From NCBI RefSeq assembly GCF_001485215.1, contig NZ_BBWW01000001.1, forward strand, positions 558,001 to 622,000: 64,000 bases of DNA. Direction: 5' to 3'. This document shows, piece by piece, positions 18,771 through 27,963 of the stretch (position 1 is its first letter; the number at the start of each line of letters is the position of its first letter). A program made the position numbers and the translations under genes. Below the pieces are notes generated by a model that was given only the letters and a program-made list of their open reading frames with translations, made no database searches and was not told the DNA's origin. This DNA is from Leptolyngbya sp. NIES-2104 (GTDB taxonomy: Bacteria; Cyanobacteriota; Cyanobacteriia; Leptolyngbyales; Leptolyngbyaceae).

Positions 18771-19874
18771 TCAACTCACAAACGTTTCGACCACACGAAC
18801 ACCCGATACCGTGACTTCTAGCTGAAACTGAGTTGCGATCGCACATCGAAATCGCCGTAGTTGCAGATAGTTACTTTCACTGCCCGATTGTACTGATTGC
18901 AATACTTCAGCAGTGTCTGAAATCAATGTAAGCGAAACACTTTCAGGCAAAACGGATTCAGGCGCTTGGGGTAGAAGCTGTACCCAAATTCGTCTACGAT
19001 CGTCTGCTTCGACATCAAGATTCACCACCAATAGAGCATCGGTAGCCCCCAGTTTCAGTCGCTTCACTCGTCGAATGGTTGAATCAGAAGCCTCATCTCC
19101 TCGAAAACTAAAACTAGGTTCAGAACGCAAAAAAGTCTCAATGCTTTGCCATCCTGTTTCAAACGCATGATTCAACCACTGACTCAAATTGACCGAAGGT
19201 GTGCGACTTTGCCTTTCTAACGATCGCTGTTGCAGTAATGCTCCACACCGATCAAAGGGGACTTCTAATCTTGGAATGACTGAATTTGCTAATCGCTGCG
19301 TTAAGTTCTCAACTTGTGCTTCTGATAATTGAACTAAAGGAGGGACTGCAACACGAGTGGGTTCTGGTGCAAGTTGTTGCATCACCCAAAATACAGTTAT
19401 ATCTTGAATCAGATCAGTATCTGCTAAGACATAACTGCGATCGTCTGTATCATATCGCCCTTGAGTTTTCAGCATCTGATGAGTTGTATAGCCCCAAACA
19501 TAGAGAAGCTGTTCATCCGCATCGAACTCGATCGCAAAATAGTAATCTCCAATCCAATCAGGAATATCAACCCACTCTTGAGGTACGCGAAATTCAGTAC
19601 GATCGCTTGACTCAACCGGAATTAAGATGATGTCTTTCTCTCCAAGCTGCACTGCACTTCCATTCACCATTTCCCAAAATGTAGTTCGACTCAGAAACTC
19701 ACTGCCTGACTTCTCTTGCAGCCAATCTAGAACCGTTTGCAAACAAACCTGATTCAGATAAGCTTGCCAGCGCTGACCCAGAGGAGTGATGCTTTGACTC
19801 TGTTGCCAAGCGTCTTGCTGAATCCTTTCCGGAATCTCTAGAACCTGGACTGATGTATCAAATGCAAGCATCAT
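18771..19874 (-). CDS. DUF1822 family protein
   Basis: This cyanobacterial protein of about 367 residues shows the family features: VQVLEIPERIQQDAW at the start, AVQLGEKDIILIPVE, and the DWIGDYYFAIEFDADEQLLYVWGY region. The function is unknown. The longer reading would overlap the sigma gene by 55 bp; I chose the ATG that overlaps the sigma-factor stop as ATGA, with a second ATG right behind it. Conserved proximity of DUF1822 to a sigma factor and a CHAT protein suggests a shared signalling role. Confidence 0.8.
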   Translation of the reverse strand: MMLAFDTSVQVLEIPERIQQDAWQQSQSITPLGQRWQAYLNQVCLQTVLDWLQEKSGSEFLSRTTFWEMVNGSAVQLGEKDIILIPVESSDRTEFRVPQEWVDIPDWIGDYYFAIEFDADEQLLYVWGYTTHQMLKTQGRYDTDDRSYVLADTDLIQDITVFWVMQQLAPEPTRVAVPPLVQLSEAQVENLTQRLANSVIPRLEVPFDRCGALLQQRSLERQSRTPSVNLSQWLNHAFETGWQSIETFLRSEPSFSFRGDEASDSTIRRVKRLKLGATDALLVVNLDVEADDRRRIWVQLLPQAPESVLPESVSLTLISDTAEVLQSVQSGSESNYLQLRRFRCAIATQFQLEVTVSGVRVVETFVS

Positions 19875-21031
19875 CGTGAATCCCCCTCTAAACGGCGCTC
19901 TGGCTGATAGTACTGTTGTAACCATTCCTCGATTACGACACTCATGTCTTTCAGTGCGGGCGAGGTGAGTGAAATATGCAGACTATCCTGGCTCCATCGT
20001 GCCAAAGCGAGTAATAATGTTTCTTTCACACTGCTCAATCGACGAGAAACCGTATATTGTTTCATTTCAAGCTGCTTGGCAATTTCTTGCTGCGTCAATC
20101 CATCTCGACAGTATAAAGTCAACAATTGCTGAAATTTAGGGTCAAGATTTTCTAAGGCTGTGGTTAATACTGATTGGATTTGCGACCAGTGCGATCGCCG
20201 CTCTGCAAATTCTTCTTGGCTGATTAAAACCGCGAAAGGGGTCGCATTATGATCCGGCAAAGTATCTTGAAGCTCTCCAGTCGTATCGTCTCGGCTGACG
20301 TTTAGAGATGCGATCGCAGGATACAAATAAGCTCGTGCTTGCCTTGCACATCGCTTCAACCTCATTTCTAGCGCTTCTGGAGTCGCCTTATGCAAACTTT
20401 GGGTGTTGTAGAGCTTAGCAATTTCTTCCCAATTGGGCGGCGAGAGTTGCTTGGGGTTCTGATCAGGCGCACAGTAAGTTTTAAAGCACATCCAGGCGAG
20501 GCGCTCTTGCGTGATCGCTGCTGACGAAAATCCCGCCATTTGAAGCGATTCAATGAATTGCTTCTGACTCAACTTCCGCAGTAAACCCCAGTCCGTCCGT
20601 TGATCGGCTTGTCGCTGCTGACGCAATGTATCCCGAATCGCATTACCAAAAGCTAGACTAGCGTAAGTTTTGAGAGAGGCAGTCTGCGCGGGTTGGTAAT
20701 CCGCGAGAATTTTTGGTAAGGCGACGATCGCAATTTGAAAACAATCAGAAATTAAGTGCTGCACGCCGTCTCGCGCCATTCGCTGTGCCACCCAGTAGCA
20801 GGGTTCCTGGACATAAGCACAGAGATGAGCTTCTGCACGCCGTTTTGCCTGAGCGTGCCACTGCTGATGCCAGTAGAGTATCCAGTAAGCTTCTGATGTC
20901 TCAGGCTGCTCAGCTAAACCGTTTTGCATCGTTTTTTGAAGAACGCGATCGCTCACCCATCGATGGAAGCAATCATCCGTAAACTCTACAAATGTAGAAA
21001 ATAGTTCTACGAGGGTTTGACGTGACTTCAT
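19871..21031 (-). CDS. Sigma-70 family RNA polymerase sigma factor (alternative, cyanobacterial type)
   Basis: The 386-residue protein has a region-2-like helical core in the N-terminal half and a clear region 4 near the C-terminus: LDPKFQQLLTLYCRDGLTQQ followed by EIAKQLEMKQYTVSRRLS, a helix-turn-helix for the -35 element. The N-terminal part is longer and less conserved than in housekeeping sigma factors. It is the first gene of the operon with DUF1822, CHAT-CHASE2 and DUF928, and its stop overlaps the DUF1822 start. I infer that its activity may be controlled by one of these partners, since no separate anti-sigma gene is seen. Confidence 0.82.
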   Translation of the reverse strand: MKSRQTLVELFSTFVEFTDDCFHRWVSDRVLQKTMQNGLAEQPETSEAYWILYWHQQWHAQAKRRAEAHLCAYVQEPCYWVAQRMARDGVQHLISDCFQIAIVALPKILADYQPAQTASLKTYASLAFGNAIRDTLRQQRQADQRTDWGLLRKLSQKQFIESLQMAGFSSAAITQERLAWMCFKTYCAPDQNPKQLSPPNWEEIAKLYNTQSLHKATPEALEMRLKRCARQARAYLYPAIASLNVSRDDTTGELQDTLPDHNATPFAVLISQEEFAERRSHWSQIQSVLTTALENLDPKFQQLLTLYCRDGLTQQEIAKQLEMKQYTVSRRLSSVKETLLLALARWSQDSLHISLTSPALKDMSVVIEEWLQQYYQPERRLEGDSR

Positions 21032-21122
21032 GAATAGAGATTTATTTTTCCAAGTGATTCAGTATATCAGACTGAAATTTTGCGAAATTTGCGATCGCAG
21101 CGCTAAGGATCTGAAGCATCCA

Positions 21123-21416
21123 TTAAATCCCGGCAGTCGCTTTCTGCCTGTAAGAAGTTGCTGCATGGTAGTGAACGATCGCGCCTCCACTAGGGCGAGT
21201 TCGACTGCCGAAGAATAGATTACGAGTGGTGAGGGTGCTGCCGCCGCTTTCTGGTTTAAGAACTAGCACGTAACTTCCTTCACGTTCAAGAGCTTTTGCA
21301 GCGATCGCTGGAGTTCCCAGAACTGTGAAGAGAAGGACTGAAAAAAATGTGACAACTTCTCTATCGCCAATTCTCTTGACGCATTGATTGGGTTTCGGAC
21401 TGCTTTGATGACTCAT
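21123..21416 (-). CDS. Possible small secreted protein upstream of the sigma factor
   Basis: The frame encodes 97 residues with a hydrophobic segment ending in TPAIAA, which fits a signal peptide, then a Ser/Gly/Thr-rich tail (SGGSTLTTRNLFFGSRTR). It is on the strand of the sigma-factor operon and ends about 90 bp before it. I do not recognise a family. It may be genuine or a chance frame. Confidence 0.35.
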   Translation of the reverse strand: MSHQSSPKPNQCVKRIGDREVVTFFSVLLFTVLGTPAIAAKALEREGSYVLVLKPESGGSTLTTRNLFFGSRTRPSGGAIVHYHAATSYRQKATAGI

Positions 21417-21662
21417 TTCACTAAACTTGCGTCAGATTCCTCGAAGCTTCACGATCAAAAAAGTAATGCTGAGCCATAAGTAAAGTCTCGATGAAGCTTC
21501 ACGATTGCCCCCGTTCGCTTGCGTAGGTTGCAATGGCAATTCAAGAAGTCCTGTCCTGATTGCAGCTAAGGTGCCCTGAAGCGAGATCTTACCCATCTTT
21601 CAGGACTGCAAGCGCTTGAACCCACTTGCAGGTTCAAATTACCCACTCACCGGAGTTTCATT

Positions 21663-21848
21663 ATGTTTCGTCACGTTCTCATGACTGTTTTCACAGTTGT
21701 CACGGCTGCAAGCGCGATCGCGTTTCAAAGTGGACAAATTGCTGTTGCTGGAAACGCTGGCACTCAATCCACCAGTGATGTCACGCCGCAATCCTGCCCA
21801 TCAGGGGTTGTACTCATTGGAGCAGACGGGAAGCCGGTTTGTGGTTAA
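21663..21848 (+). CDS. Small secreted peptide precursor
   Basis: The 61-residue protein has a signal peptide (VLMTVFTVVTAASAIAF) and a short mature part with two cysteines (SCPSG and a terminal PVCG), which could form a disulfide. A ribosome-binding CGGAG lies seven bases before the ATG. A strong hairpin begins at its stop codon, as expected for a real monocistronic gene. No family is recognised. Confidence 0.5.
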   Translation: MFRHVLMTVFTVVTAASAIAFQSGQIAVAGNAGTQSTSDVTPQSCPSGVVLIGADGKPVCG

Positions 21849-21884
21849 AGTCAGTGAAGAGGGCGACCTCTCCACTGACTTTAA
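21845..21884. terminator. Strong hairpin at the stop codon of the small secreted gene
   Basis: TTAAAGTCAGTG pairs with CACTGACTTTAA, and after an A/C mismatch AGAGG pairs with CCTCT around the loop GCGA. The TAA stop codon lies inside the stem. There is no T-run, so it may stabilise the 3' end or stop transcription weakly in both directions. Confidence 0.6.
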
Positions 21885-22172
21885 TCATTCTGAGAAAGGG
21901 ACTCAATACCCAGATTACAGTACTAAAGATATAGCAAAGCAGATGACCCGTTAGACCCGTCACCTGCAAAAGAACTATTGTGTTGCTACTTATGTTTGTG
22001 CGATCGCTTATACCACGCTGAACAAGCTTCTAATTCTGGGCATTCGTCCTCTGATGGAGCGCAAGAACAGATCGATAAGCAGTCTTGCAGCGATCGCGGG
22101 GCGGGACGGCGAACTTCTTGAATGAACAACAGATAATCGCGCAGCATTGAGAAATTCATCATTGTTCCACAA

Positions 22173-23321
22173 TTAAACCGAGGCGAGTTGTTTTACCTTT
22201 CCTTCCAAAGACTGCATAATTGCCTGATAAGGTTTGATGAACTTACCAATCCCATCTTTTGCAACATACTCCATCACCTGCTCAAGATCGATATCAATGT
22301 CTGGGTCTTTCAGATTCTCGATGAGGATGTGCGCTTTATCTAGGTCTGTGCTTAAGCGATCGGCAACATCGCAATGATCGGCACAAGCTTCGATCGTGGC
22401 AGGCGGCAACGTGTTCACCGTATCTGCACCAATCAGCGCATCAACATACATCACATCGCTGTAGGTCGGGTCTTTCGTTCCTGTGCTTGCCCACAATAAA
22501 CGCTGTACGTTTGCGCCTTTCGCCTTGAGTGCTTGCCAACGATCGCTCTTGATCAGTTCTTGATACTGCTCGTAGGCAAGTTTGGCATTCGCGATCGCAA
22601 CTTTCCCTTTGACCGCAGTCAATTGGGCTGAAAATTGCGCTCCGTCTGTTCCAACCGTCCCCAGCTTTTCATCAAGTAATTCATCAACTCTGCTATCAAT
22701 TCGGCTCAAGAAGAAACTGGCAACGGATGCAATCTTGCTGATGTCCAGATTCTTCGCCACACGCGCTTCTAGTCCGCGCAAATAAGCTTCAGCCGCATCA
22801 ATGTAGTTTTTTAAGCTAAATAGAAGCGTGACATTCACATTGATGCCCTCTCGGATCACTTGTTCGATCGCTTCAAATCCGCTCATCGTTCCAGGAATCT
22901 TAATCATGACGTTTGCGCGTCCAATTTCCTGATAGTAGCGGTGGGCATCCTCGATCGTTGCTTGCGTGTCATCTGCGATCGTGGGTCGAACCTCGATGCT
23001 GACATAGCCATCTAATCCACCTGACTCTTCATAAATCGGGTGCAGAATGTCACAAGCATTCCGAATATCATCGAAAATGAGCGATTCATAAATCTGCTCA
23101 ACTGACTTTTGAGCTTGAATGCCTGCTTCAATGTCAGCATCGTAAAGCTTACTGCCGGAAATTGCTTTCTCAAAAATGGCTGGATTGGTCGTGATGCCAC
23201 GAATGCCGCGTTCTTTAATCAGGCGTTGCAGTTCGCCGGACTGAATTAGATCACGAGTCAAATTATCCATCCAAATACTCTGTCCATAGTCTCGAACCGC
23301 CAAAATCTGATTACCCGCCAT
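22173..23321 (-). CDS. tal: Transaldolase
   Basis: This 382-residue protein has the transaldolase (beta/alpha)8 fold signatures GITTNPAIFEKA at residues about 41-52 and the Schiff-base lysine in NVMIKIPGT, followed by ATSTKDPTYSD-like sequence (WASTGTKDP). It transfers dihydroxyacetone units between sedoheptulose-7-phosphate and glyceraldehyde-3-phosphate in the oxidative pentose phosphate pathway of the cytosol. A HAD phosphatase gene lies 37 bp upstream on the same strand and is probably cotranscribed. Confidence 0.95.
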   Translation of the reverse strand: MAGNQILAVRDYGQSIWMDNLTRDLIQSGELQRLIKERGIRGITTNPAIFEKAISGSKLYDADIEAGIQAQKSVEQIYESLIFDDIRNACDILHPIYEESGGLDGYVSIEVRPTIADDTQATIEDAHRYYQEIGRANVMIKIPGTMSGFEAIEQVIREGINVNVTLLFSLKNYIDAAEAYLRGLEARVAKNLDISKIASVASFFLSRIDSRVDELLDEKLGTVGTDGAQFSAQLTAVKGKVAIANAKLAYEQYQELIKSDRWQALKAKGANVQRLLWASTGTKDPTYSDVMYVDALIGADTVNTLPPATIEACADHCDVADRLSTDLDKAHILIENLKDPDIDIDLEQVMEYVAKDGIGKFIKPYQAIMQSLEGKVKQLASV

Positions 23322-23358
23322 CGTATTCTCCTAAATCGCTATCTGTTATTGACGTTTT

Positions 23359-24048
23359 CTACTTTGCTTGAACTGTTTCGCGTTGTCCCAGGGGTGATTG
23401 TTCGTAGTGTTGCAGTAGATCGGCGGGGTTGTCGTAAATTGCGATCGCATCGGCAAGCTGATCATCCTTAAAGTCGCCGCAGCGAAACGCAATCACACGC
23501 ACTCCAGCAGCAGAAGCCGCTTGAATATCATAAGGAGTATCTCCCAGCATAATGGCTTGCTCTGGCTGCAGTTGCACCTTGCTGAGCGCTGCTTGTACCA
23601 AATCTGGCTCAGGCTTAGAAGCCTCGGCATCATCAGAAGTGGTCTGCGGTTCCTCACCAAGCAAATCTTCTACTTGAGCGGCTTTGAGTAAGCTTGATAA
23701 CTCTCCACTCGTCGCTGAACTCGCAACCACTAATTTGAAGCCATCTTGCTTCATGCGTTGAATTAGATCGCGTGAACCAGGAGCAGGCGATAAATTGGAA
23801 CTGAATTTTTCAATGATCAATTCTTTTCGTCGATCGGCAATTTTTTTACCAACTCCTTCTTTTCCATCGAGTTCTGCAACCATGCGCGGAATCACCTGAT
23901 CGCTGCCCATTCCAATTAAAGGACGAACCGCTTCAAATTTAATCTCGTATCCCTGCTCCGCAAACGCTTCGACATAAGCATGAGCATGAGCATCATTACT
24001 GATCACTAATGTGCCATCAATGTCGATTAGTACACCTTGAATTGCCAT
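23359..24048 (-). CDS. HAD-superfamily phosphatase (beta-phosphoglucomutase/phosphoglycolate phosphatase type)
   Basis: The sequence begins with LIDIDGTLV, the HAD motif I (DxDGT). A helical cap carries VRPLIGMGSDQVI, motif II is VVASSAT, and motifs III/IV lie in KPEPDLV and MLGDTPYDI. It is a cytosolic Mg-dependent phosphatase or mutase acting on small phosphorylated metabolites; the substrate is not evident. Its position directly before tal suggests a role near sugar phosphate metabolism. Confidence 0.88.
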   Translation of the reverse strand: MAIQGVLIDIDGTLVISNDAHAHAYVEAFAEQGYEIKFEAVRPLIGMGSDQVIPRMVAELDGKEGVGKKIADRRKELIIEKFSSNLSPAPGSRDLIQRMKQDGFKLVVASSATSGELSSLLKAAQVEDLLGEEPQTTSDDAEASKPEPDLVQAALSKVQLQPEQAIMLGDTPYDIQAASAAGVRVIAFRCGDFKDDQLADAIAIYDNPADLLQHYEQSPLGQRETVQAK

Positions 24049-24141
24049 GATTTAACCTTGATTACTACGTCTTTTCGCTACACAAGAGTCAGAAGCACTT
24101 ACATTCCATAGAAAGCAGCCACTACATTCCCAGTTCAAACA

Positions 24142-24945
24142 CTAATTGCGACCAATCCACTTTTCAGCGTGTAGTCTCTGAACAACGCCCAACACTAAAA
24201 CATCTAAATTCACTTTGCGTTCATCGATCCAGAACGGTTCAAGCGTTGATGGATGCGTTCCAGCGTTAGCTAATGAGAACCCTCGCTGTCCCTGAACGTC
24301 GTCATCAAAAAAGTAAACAGTAAATTGGTCTTGTCCCCGGTTCCAATGCCCGATGACTTGTGAACATTCGACGTGAGTGTAGCCTGGAAGAGGCATCTTT
24401 TGTTTCTGAAACGCGATTTCTACGTCTGGTAGCTCCAACTTCGTCAAAATTTGCTGAAGTGCAGGCACATAGTCCTGCTGCATAAAGTCCGCAAACAGTT
24501 TTGTTTCAGCACCAGGAGCTTTAGATTTCTTTTCTTGTGCTGGCTGATTTGTTTTCTCTTTCGCTGGTTTTGCTTGAGATCCAGGTTTGCCCTTGATACT
24601 CTCCTCGGTCGTTCTAATTCTAGATTCATCTATCTTTGAAGCGTTGGGATTATCTCCACTGACTGCGCTAGGATCAGGGGCATTCGCTGAAGGAATGCTT
24701 GTAGATTCAGCCACCGTTGTACTAACAATATTTTCTTTGACCACATCCTCAGCGACTCTAGCAACACTAATATTTTCTTCTTCGATCGAAGGTGCTTCTT
24801 CAGGAGAATTAGGAGCATCGTCACTAGATTCATCTCTCGCAGCTTGAGGAGCTTTATCTGTTTCTGGCTCGACTGGTTCAGACTGAGATTCACCAACTTC
24901 AGAAGTTTCTTGCTGAGGGAGATTTGTGATTGCTTCGGATGACAT
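24142..24945 (-). CDS. DUF2996 protein with long acidic low-complexity N-terminus
   Basis: Residues 1-145 are disordered and rich in Glu, Ser, Pro and Lys. Residues about 150-267 match the cyanobacterial DUF2996 domain: FADFMQQDYVPALQQ, GHWNRGQDQFTVYFFDDDVQ and STLEPFWIDERKVNLD. The family is largely restricted to oxygenic phototrophs; I can give no established function. The disordered arm is longer than I would expect for the family. Confidence 0.82.
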   Translation of the reverse strand: MSSEAITNLPQQETSEVGESQSEPVEPETDKAPQAARDESSDDAPNSPEEAPSIEEENISVARVAEDVVKENIVSTTVAESTSIPSANAPDPSAVSGDNPNASKIDESRIRTTEESIKGKPGSQAKPAKEKTNQPAQEKKSKAPGAETKLFADFMQQDYVPALQQILTKLELPDVEIAFQKQKMPLPGYTHVECSQVIGHWNRGQDQFTVYFFDDDVQGQRGFSLANAGTHPSTLEPFWIDERKVNLDVLVLGVVQRLHAEKWIGRN

Positions 24946-25228
24946 GAGTGCTTAGCCTGGAACGATTGTTAGAATTCTGTCTCTATCTACTAGCCTAGAG
25001 GCTCAATTGCGTATTTCGTCCTCCTAATTGCTGAGAAGCGAAGAGCCAAATGACCATCAGAATAACTCAGCCGCTTTAATCAACGAAGGAGAAAAACATT
25101 TACTAATTCAAGGTGCTTTTGATCTAAAGTAAATTGACAAGTATTACTAAAGAAGGACGTACAATCTGGTTTTCATCTCCACTGTTATAAGAACAACAAA
25201 CGCTTTTACAAAGCGAAGGAAAATAACA

Positions 25229-26095
25229 ATGCCACTTCACACCATTAAAGACTTTGATCCTCAGTATCAGAATCATTTTGATGATAATATTGTTGGATTT
25301 GATTTGTATGCAGGTACGGACAAAGTGGGTTCAGTTGAAGATTTGCTGGTTGACGATTCAGGCAAGCTTCGCTACTTGATTATCAATACTGGGGCTTGGA
25401 TTTTTGGTAAAAAGGTGTTGTTGCCGATCGGTAGCGCACAGATTGATAGCAAAGGTCGTCGTGTTGTTGTCAATGGCTTAACTCGTACTCAAGTTGAAGC
25501 CCTGCCTCAATATGATGGAAAAATGCCCGTTGATTATGAGCATGAAGAACAGGTGCGGAAGGTGTATCGTCCAATGGCGACGGGCACAGCATCGCTCGAA
25601 AATTCTGCATCACTAAACTACGATCGCAATTCCTACGCCTACGATGATCATGATCCAGCCCTGTACAATCTAGACGAAAGCAAGCATCAGAATTTGCGCC
25701 TGTACGAAGAGCGACTAATCGCCAGCAAAACCCGCGCTAAAACGGGTGAAGTGTCAGTTGGCAAACGAGTCGAAACCGAAACGGCTCAAGTTTCAGTGCC
25801 GATCGAGAAAGAGCGGGTCGTGATTGAACGGACTGCTACCTCCAGTACCGCCGTAACTCCTGACAGCACTGCGTTCCAAGAAGGCGAAGTGGCGCGAATG
25901 GAAGTCTACGAAGAGACTGCCGATGTTCGCAAAGAAGCATTCGTCCGCGAAGAAGTCAGCATCAGAAAAGAAGTCGATCAAAAAACTGTTACGACTGAAG
26001 AAACCTTGCGCCGAGAAGAGCTAGATGTTGATACAGAAGGTCGCCCGGTGGTAGATAAAGGAACCGACTCGCGTTCTAAGAAGCGCCCCAAGTAG
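25229..26095 (+). CDS. PRC-barrel protein with C-terminal DUF2382 (YsnF/AvaK) domain
   Basis: Residues about 15-110 form a PRC-barrel (GFDLYAGTDKVGSVEDLLVD, then LRYLIINTG). Residues about 155-285 are DUF2382: LYEERLIASKTRAKTGEVSV, VSVPIEKERVVIER and KEAFVREEVSIRKEV. The same C-terminal domain recurs in two more proteins within 5 kb. DUF2382 proteins include AvaK, an akinete marker of Anabaena, and stress-related YsnF; their biochemistry is unclear. The protein is soluble and likely cytoplasmic. The start has AAGGA upstream. Confidence 0.85.
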   Translation: MPLHTIKDFDPQYQNHFDDNIVGFDLYAGTDKVGSVEDLLVDDSGKLRYLIINTGAWIFGKKVLLPIGSAQIDSKGRRVVVNGLTRTQVEALPQYDGKMPVDYEHEEQVRKVYRPMATGTASLENSASLNYDRNSYAYDDHDPALYNLDESKHQNLRLYEERLIASKTRAKTGEVSVGKRVETETAQVSVPIEKERVVIERTATSSTAVTPDSTAFQEGEVARMEVYEETADVRKEAFVREEVSIRKEVDQKTVTTEETLRREELDVDTEGRPVVDKGTDSRSKKRPK

Positions 26096-26144
26096 CACTC
26101 TGCTCCATTGCACAACGTTGAGCAATCCTTAACGTTTCAAACGA

Positions 26145-26183
26145 TTCAGGCAAAGCTACCTTTTGGCTCTGCCTGAAATTCTT
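26145..26183 (+). terminator. Probable terminator after the PRC-DUF2382 gene
   Basis: TTCAGGCA pairs with TGCCTGAA, with an inner AGC/GCT pairing after a mismatch, about 50 bp past the stop. The T-tract (ATTCTT) is weak. Confidence 0.5.
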
Positions 26184-26212
26184 AACATAGACTTTCAATA
26201 CAAACGAATAAG

Positions 26213-27709
26213 ATGAAAAAACTTCAATCTCCAGAGACACTGATCACGTCTTTCGCACTACTGCTAACCTTCGTCACTGCTCCTGAGACATTCGCCGCAT
26301 CATTTAAGCTGGATTCAGTCCTAGCTCAATCTGCTCCCGGTGCACCCGCCTCTAACAAAGAAACGGTAAAGATTGATGGCTCAAGCAGCATGAAGGTGAC
26401 GAATGAGATTCGCCAGCAACAGTCTCCTAATACCGATGTTAGAACTAGCTATAACGGCACAAACGCCGCTCTGCAATCTGTCGCGAAAGGTGAAACCGAT
26501 TTAGCTGCAATTGGTCGCCCGCTTACGGCTGAAGAGAAAGCACAAGGATTGGTTGTAGCGCCACAAAAGCGCCACAAAATCGCGATCGTGGTCGGCGCAG
26601 ATAATCCGTTCAACGGCGATTTAACCTTTGCACAGTTCGCCCAAATCTTTCGTGGTGAAATCACAGATTGGTCTGAAGTGGGAGGTGCGCCCGGAGCAAT
26701 TCAGTTGATTGATCGACCGGAAACGAGCGATACTAGACAAGCTCTACAGAGCTACGATATTTTTAAGCAAGCTCCTTTTGTTGCTGCTGCCAATGCGACG
26801 AAACTATCAGAGGATAGCACCGAGGCAGTGGCACAGAACCTAGGAGCGAGAGGAATTAGCTATGCGATTGCGGATCAAGTCGAAAACGTTCCAGGTGTCC
26901 GCGTTATCCCGATGCACAAGACACTGCCCAGTGATCCTCGTTATCCTTACTCTCAACCGCTGGCTTATGCTTATAAAGGACCCACTCCCAACCCCGCTGT
27001 AGCTGCCTTTTTGGGAATTGCAGCTCCCCCTACTGCCAGCGCTGAAGTTCCGGCTTCACCTCAAATTGCCCCGGCTTCACCTCCGGTCGCTCAGGCTCCT
27101 GCTCAGGTAGAAGACGGAGGGTTTCCGTGGTGGTTGCTGTTGATTCCTGCATTGGGTGGATTAGCCTGGTGGTTATTGACGCGATCGCGTCCGACTCCTG
27201 CGATCGCACCTGTTGCAGTGCCGCCCGTGGTTGCAGTTCCTCCGACGGCTCCCGTTACTCCGGTTACGCCAGTTGCTCCCGTGGTTCTGGATGAACAAGA
27301 ACCAAGCATCAAGCTGTACGAGGAAAGATTAGTCGCTGACAAAACTCGGCAGAAAGTGGGAGATGTGGCTTTTGATAAACGAGTGGAAACAGACCAAGTA
27401 CAGGTATCTGTCCCCATTGAAACGGAGCGAGTTGTGATTGAGCGCAGCACTCCAACAGGGTCAGAAACGTTTGCGCCAGGTAACATCGCTTTTGGTGAAG
27501 GGGAAACTCGAATCGAAACTTACGCGGAAACACCAGACATTCACAAGGAAACCTTTGTGCGAGAGGAAGTTAGTATCAGAAAAGAGCTTGATCATGAAAC
27601 TGCGAGTGTTGAGGAAACACTTCGTCGAGAAGAGCTAGACATCGACATGCAATCTGGCACGGACGGGAGCTTGGATGTCGATCGTAATAATGGTCATGTT
27701 AAGAAGTAG
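26213..27709 (+). CDS. PstS-like periplasmic binding domain fused through a membrane helix to DUF2382
   Basis: After a signal sequence, residues about 50-270 resemble phosphate-binding PBP domains: TVKIDGSSSM, TDLAAIGRPLTAEE and NPFNGDLTFAQFAQIFRG. A Pro/Ala linker leads to one transmembrane helix (FPWWLLLIPALGGLAWWLL, about residue 300). A second Pro/Val linker leads to a cytoplasmic DUF2382 domain with LYEERLVADKTRQKVGDV and VSVPIETERVVIER. The topology is that of a transmembrane sensor: anion binding outside, DUF2382 inside. Neither half has a transport channel partner here. The fusion is supported by one uninterrupted frame; the signalling role is my inference. Confidence 0.85.
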   Translation: MKKLQSPETLITSFALLLTFVTAPETFAASFKLDSVLAQSAPGAPASNKETVKIDGSSSMKVTNEIRQQQSPNTDVRTSYNGTNAALQSVAKGETDLAAIGRPLTAEEKAQGLVVAPQKRHKIAIVVGADNPFNGDLTFAQFAQIFRGEITDWSEVGGAPGAIQLIDRPETSDTRQALQSYDIFKQAPFVAAANATKLSEDSTEAVAQNLGARGISYAIADQVENVPGVRVIPMHKTLPSDPRYPYSQPLAYAYKGPTPNPAVAAFLGIAAPPTASAEVPASPQIAPASPPVAQAPAQVEDGGFPWWLLLIPALGGLAWWLLTRSRPTPAIAPVAVPPVVAVPPTAPVTPVTPVAPVVLDEQEPSIKLYEERLVADKTRQKVGDVAFDKRVETDQVQVSVPIETERVVIERSTPTGSETFAPGNIAFGEGETRIETYAETPDIHKETFVREEVSIRKELDHETASVEETLRREELDIDMQSGTDGSLDVDRNNGHVKK

Positions 27710-27902
27710 TTGAGAATTTGCACCAAGGGCTGATTCTACTTCGGTCTTTGTTGCTATCGAGGAAAGCTCTACTTTGTATGGGTAAACGAAAGGGAGCAGC
27801 TTACAGAGTTGGTCAGTAAAAGGTATGTAGCAGCAAGTTGATGAGGATTTAAATCGACTCAAGCAAGTCATGGAAGCAAGGTAGATTTAACTCAAGAACG
27901 TG

Positions 27903-27931
27903 AAGCCTCTTGCATGAGAGGCTTTTTTTTT
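27903..27931 (+). terminator. Strong intrinsic terminator
   Basis: AAGCCTCT pairs with AGAGGCTT around TGCATG, directly followed by a run of T (TTTTTTT). It is about 190 bp downstream of the PstS-DUF2382 gene and fits as its transcript end. The bases between stop and terminator hold no recognisable gene; a short stretch reading DEDLNRLKQVMEAR could be a further gene relic but is too short to name. Confidence 0.85.
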
Positions 27932-27963
27932 GTCTATTTCACTCCGCAGAAGGTCGTCAATGA

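Noticed and set aside
21590-21660. A GGTTCAAATT stretch resembling a tRNA T-loop
   Set aside because: No acceptor stem, anticodon arm or CCA-compatible end could be fitted around it.
25134-25165. TTGACA...TACAAT promoter candidate before the PRC-DUF2382 gene
   Set aside because: The spacer is 20 bases, too long for a standard sigma-70 promoter.
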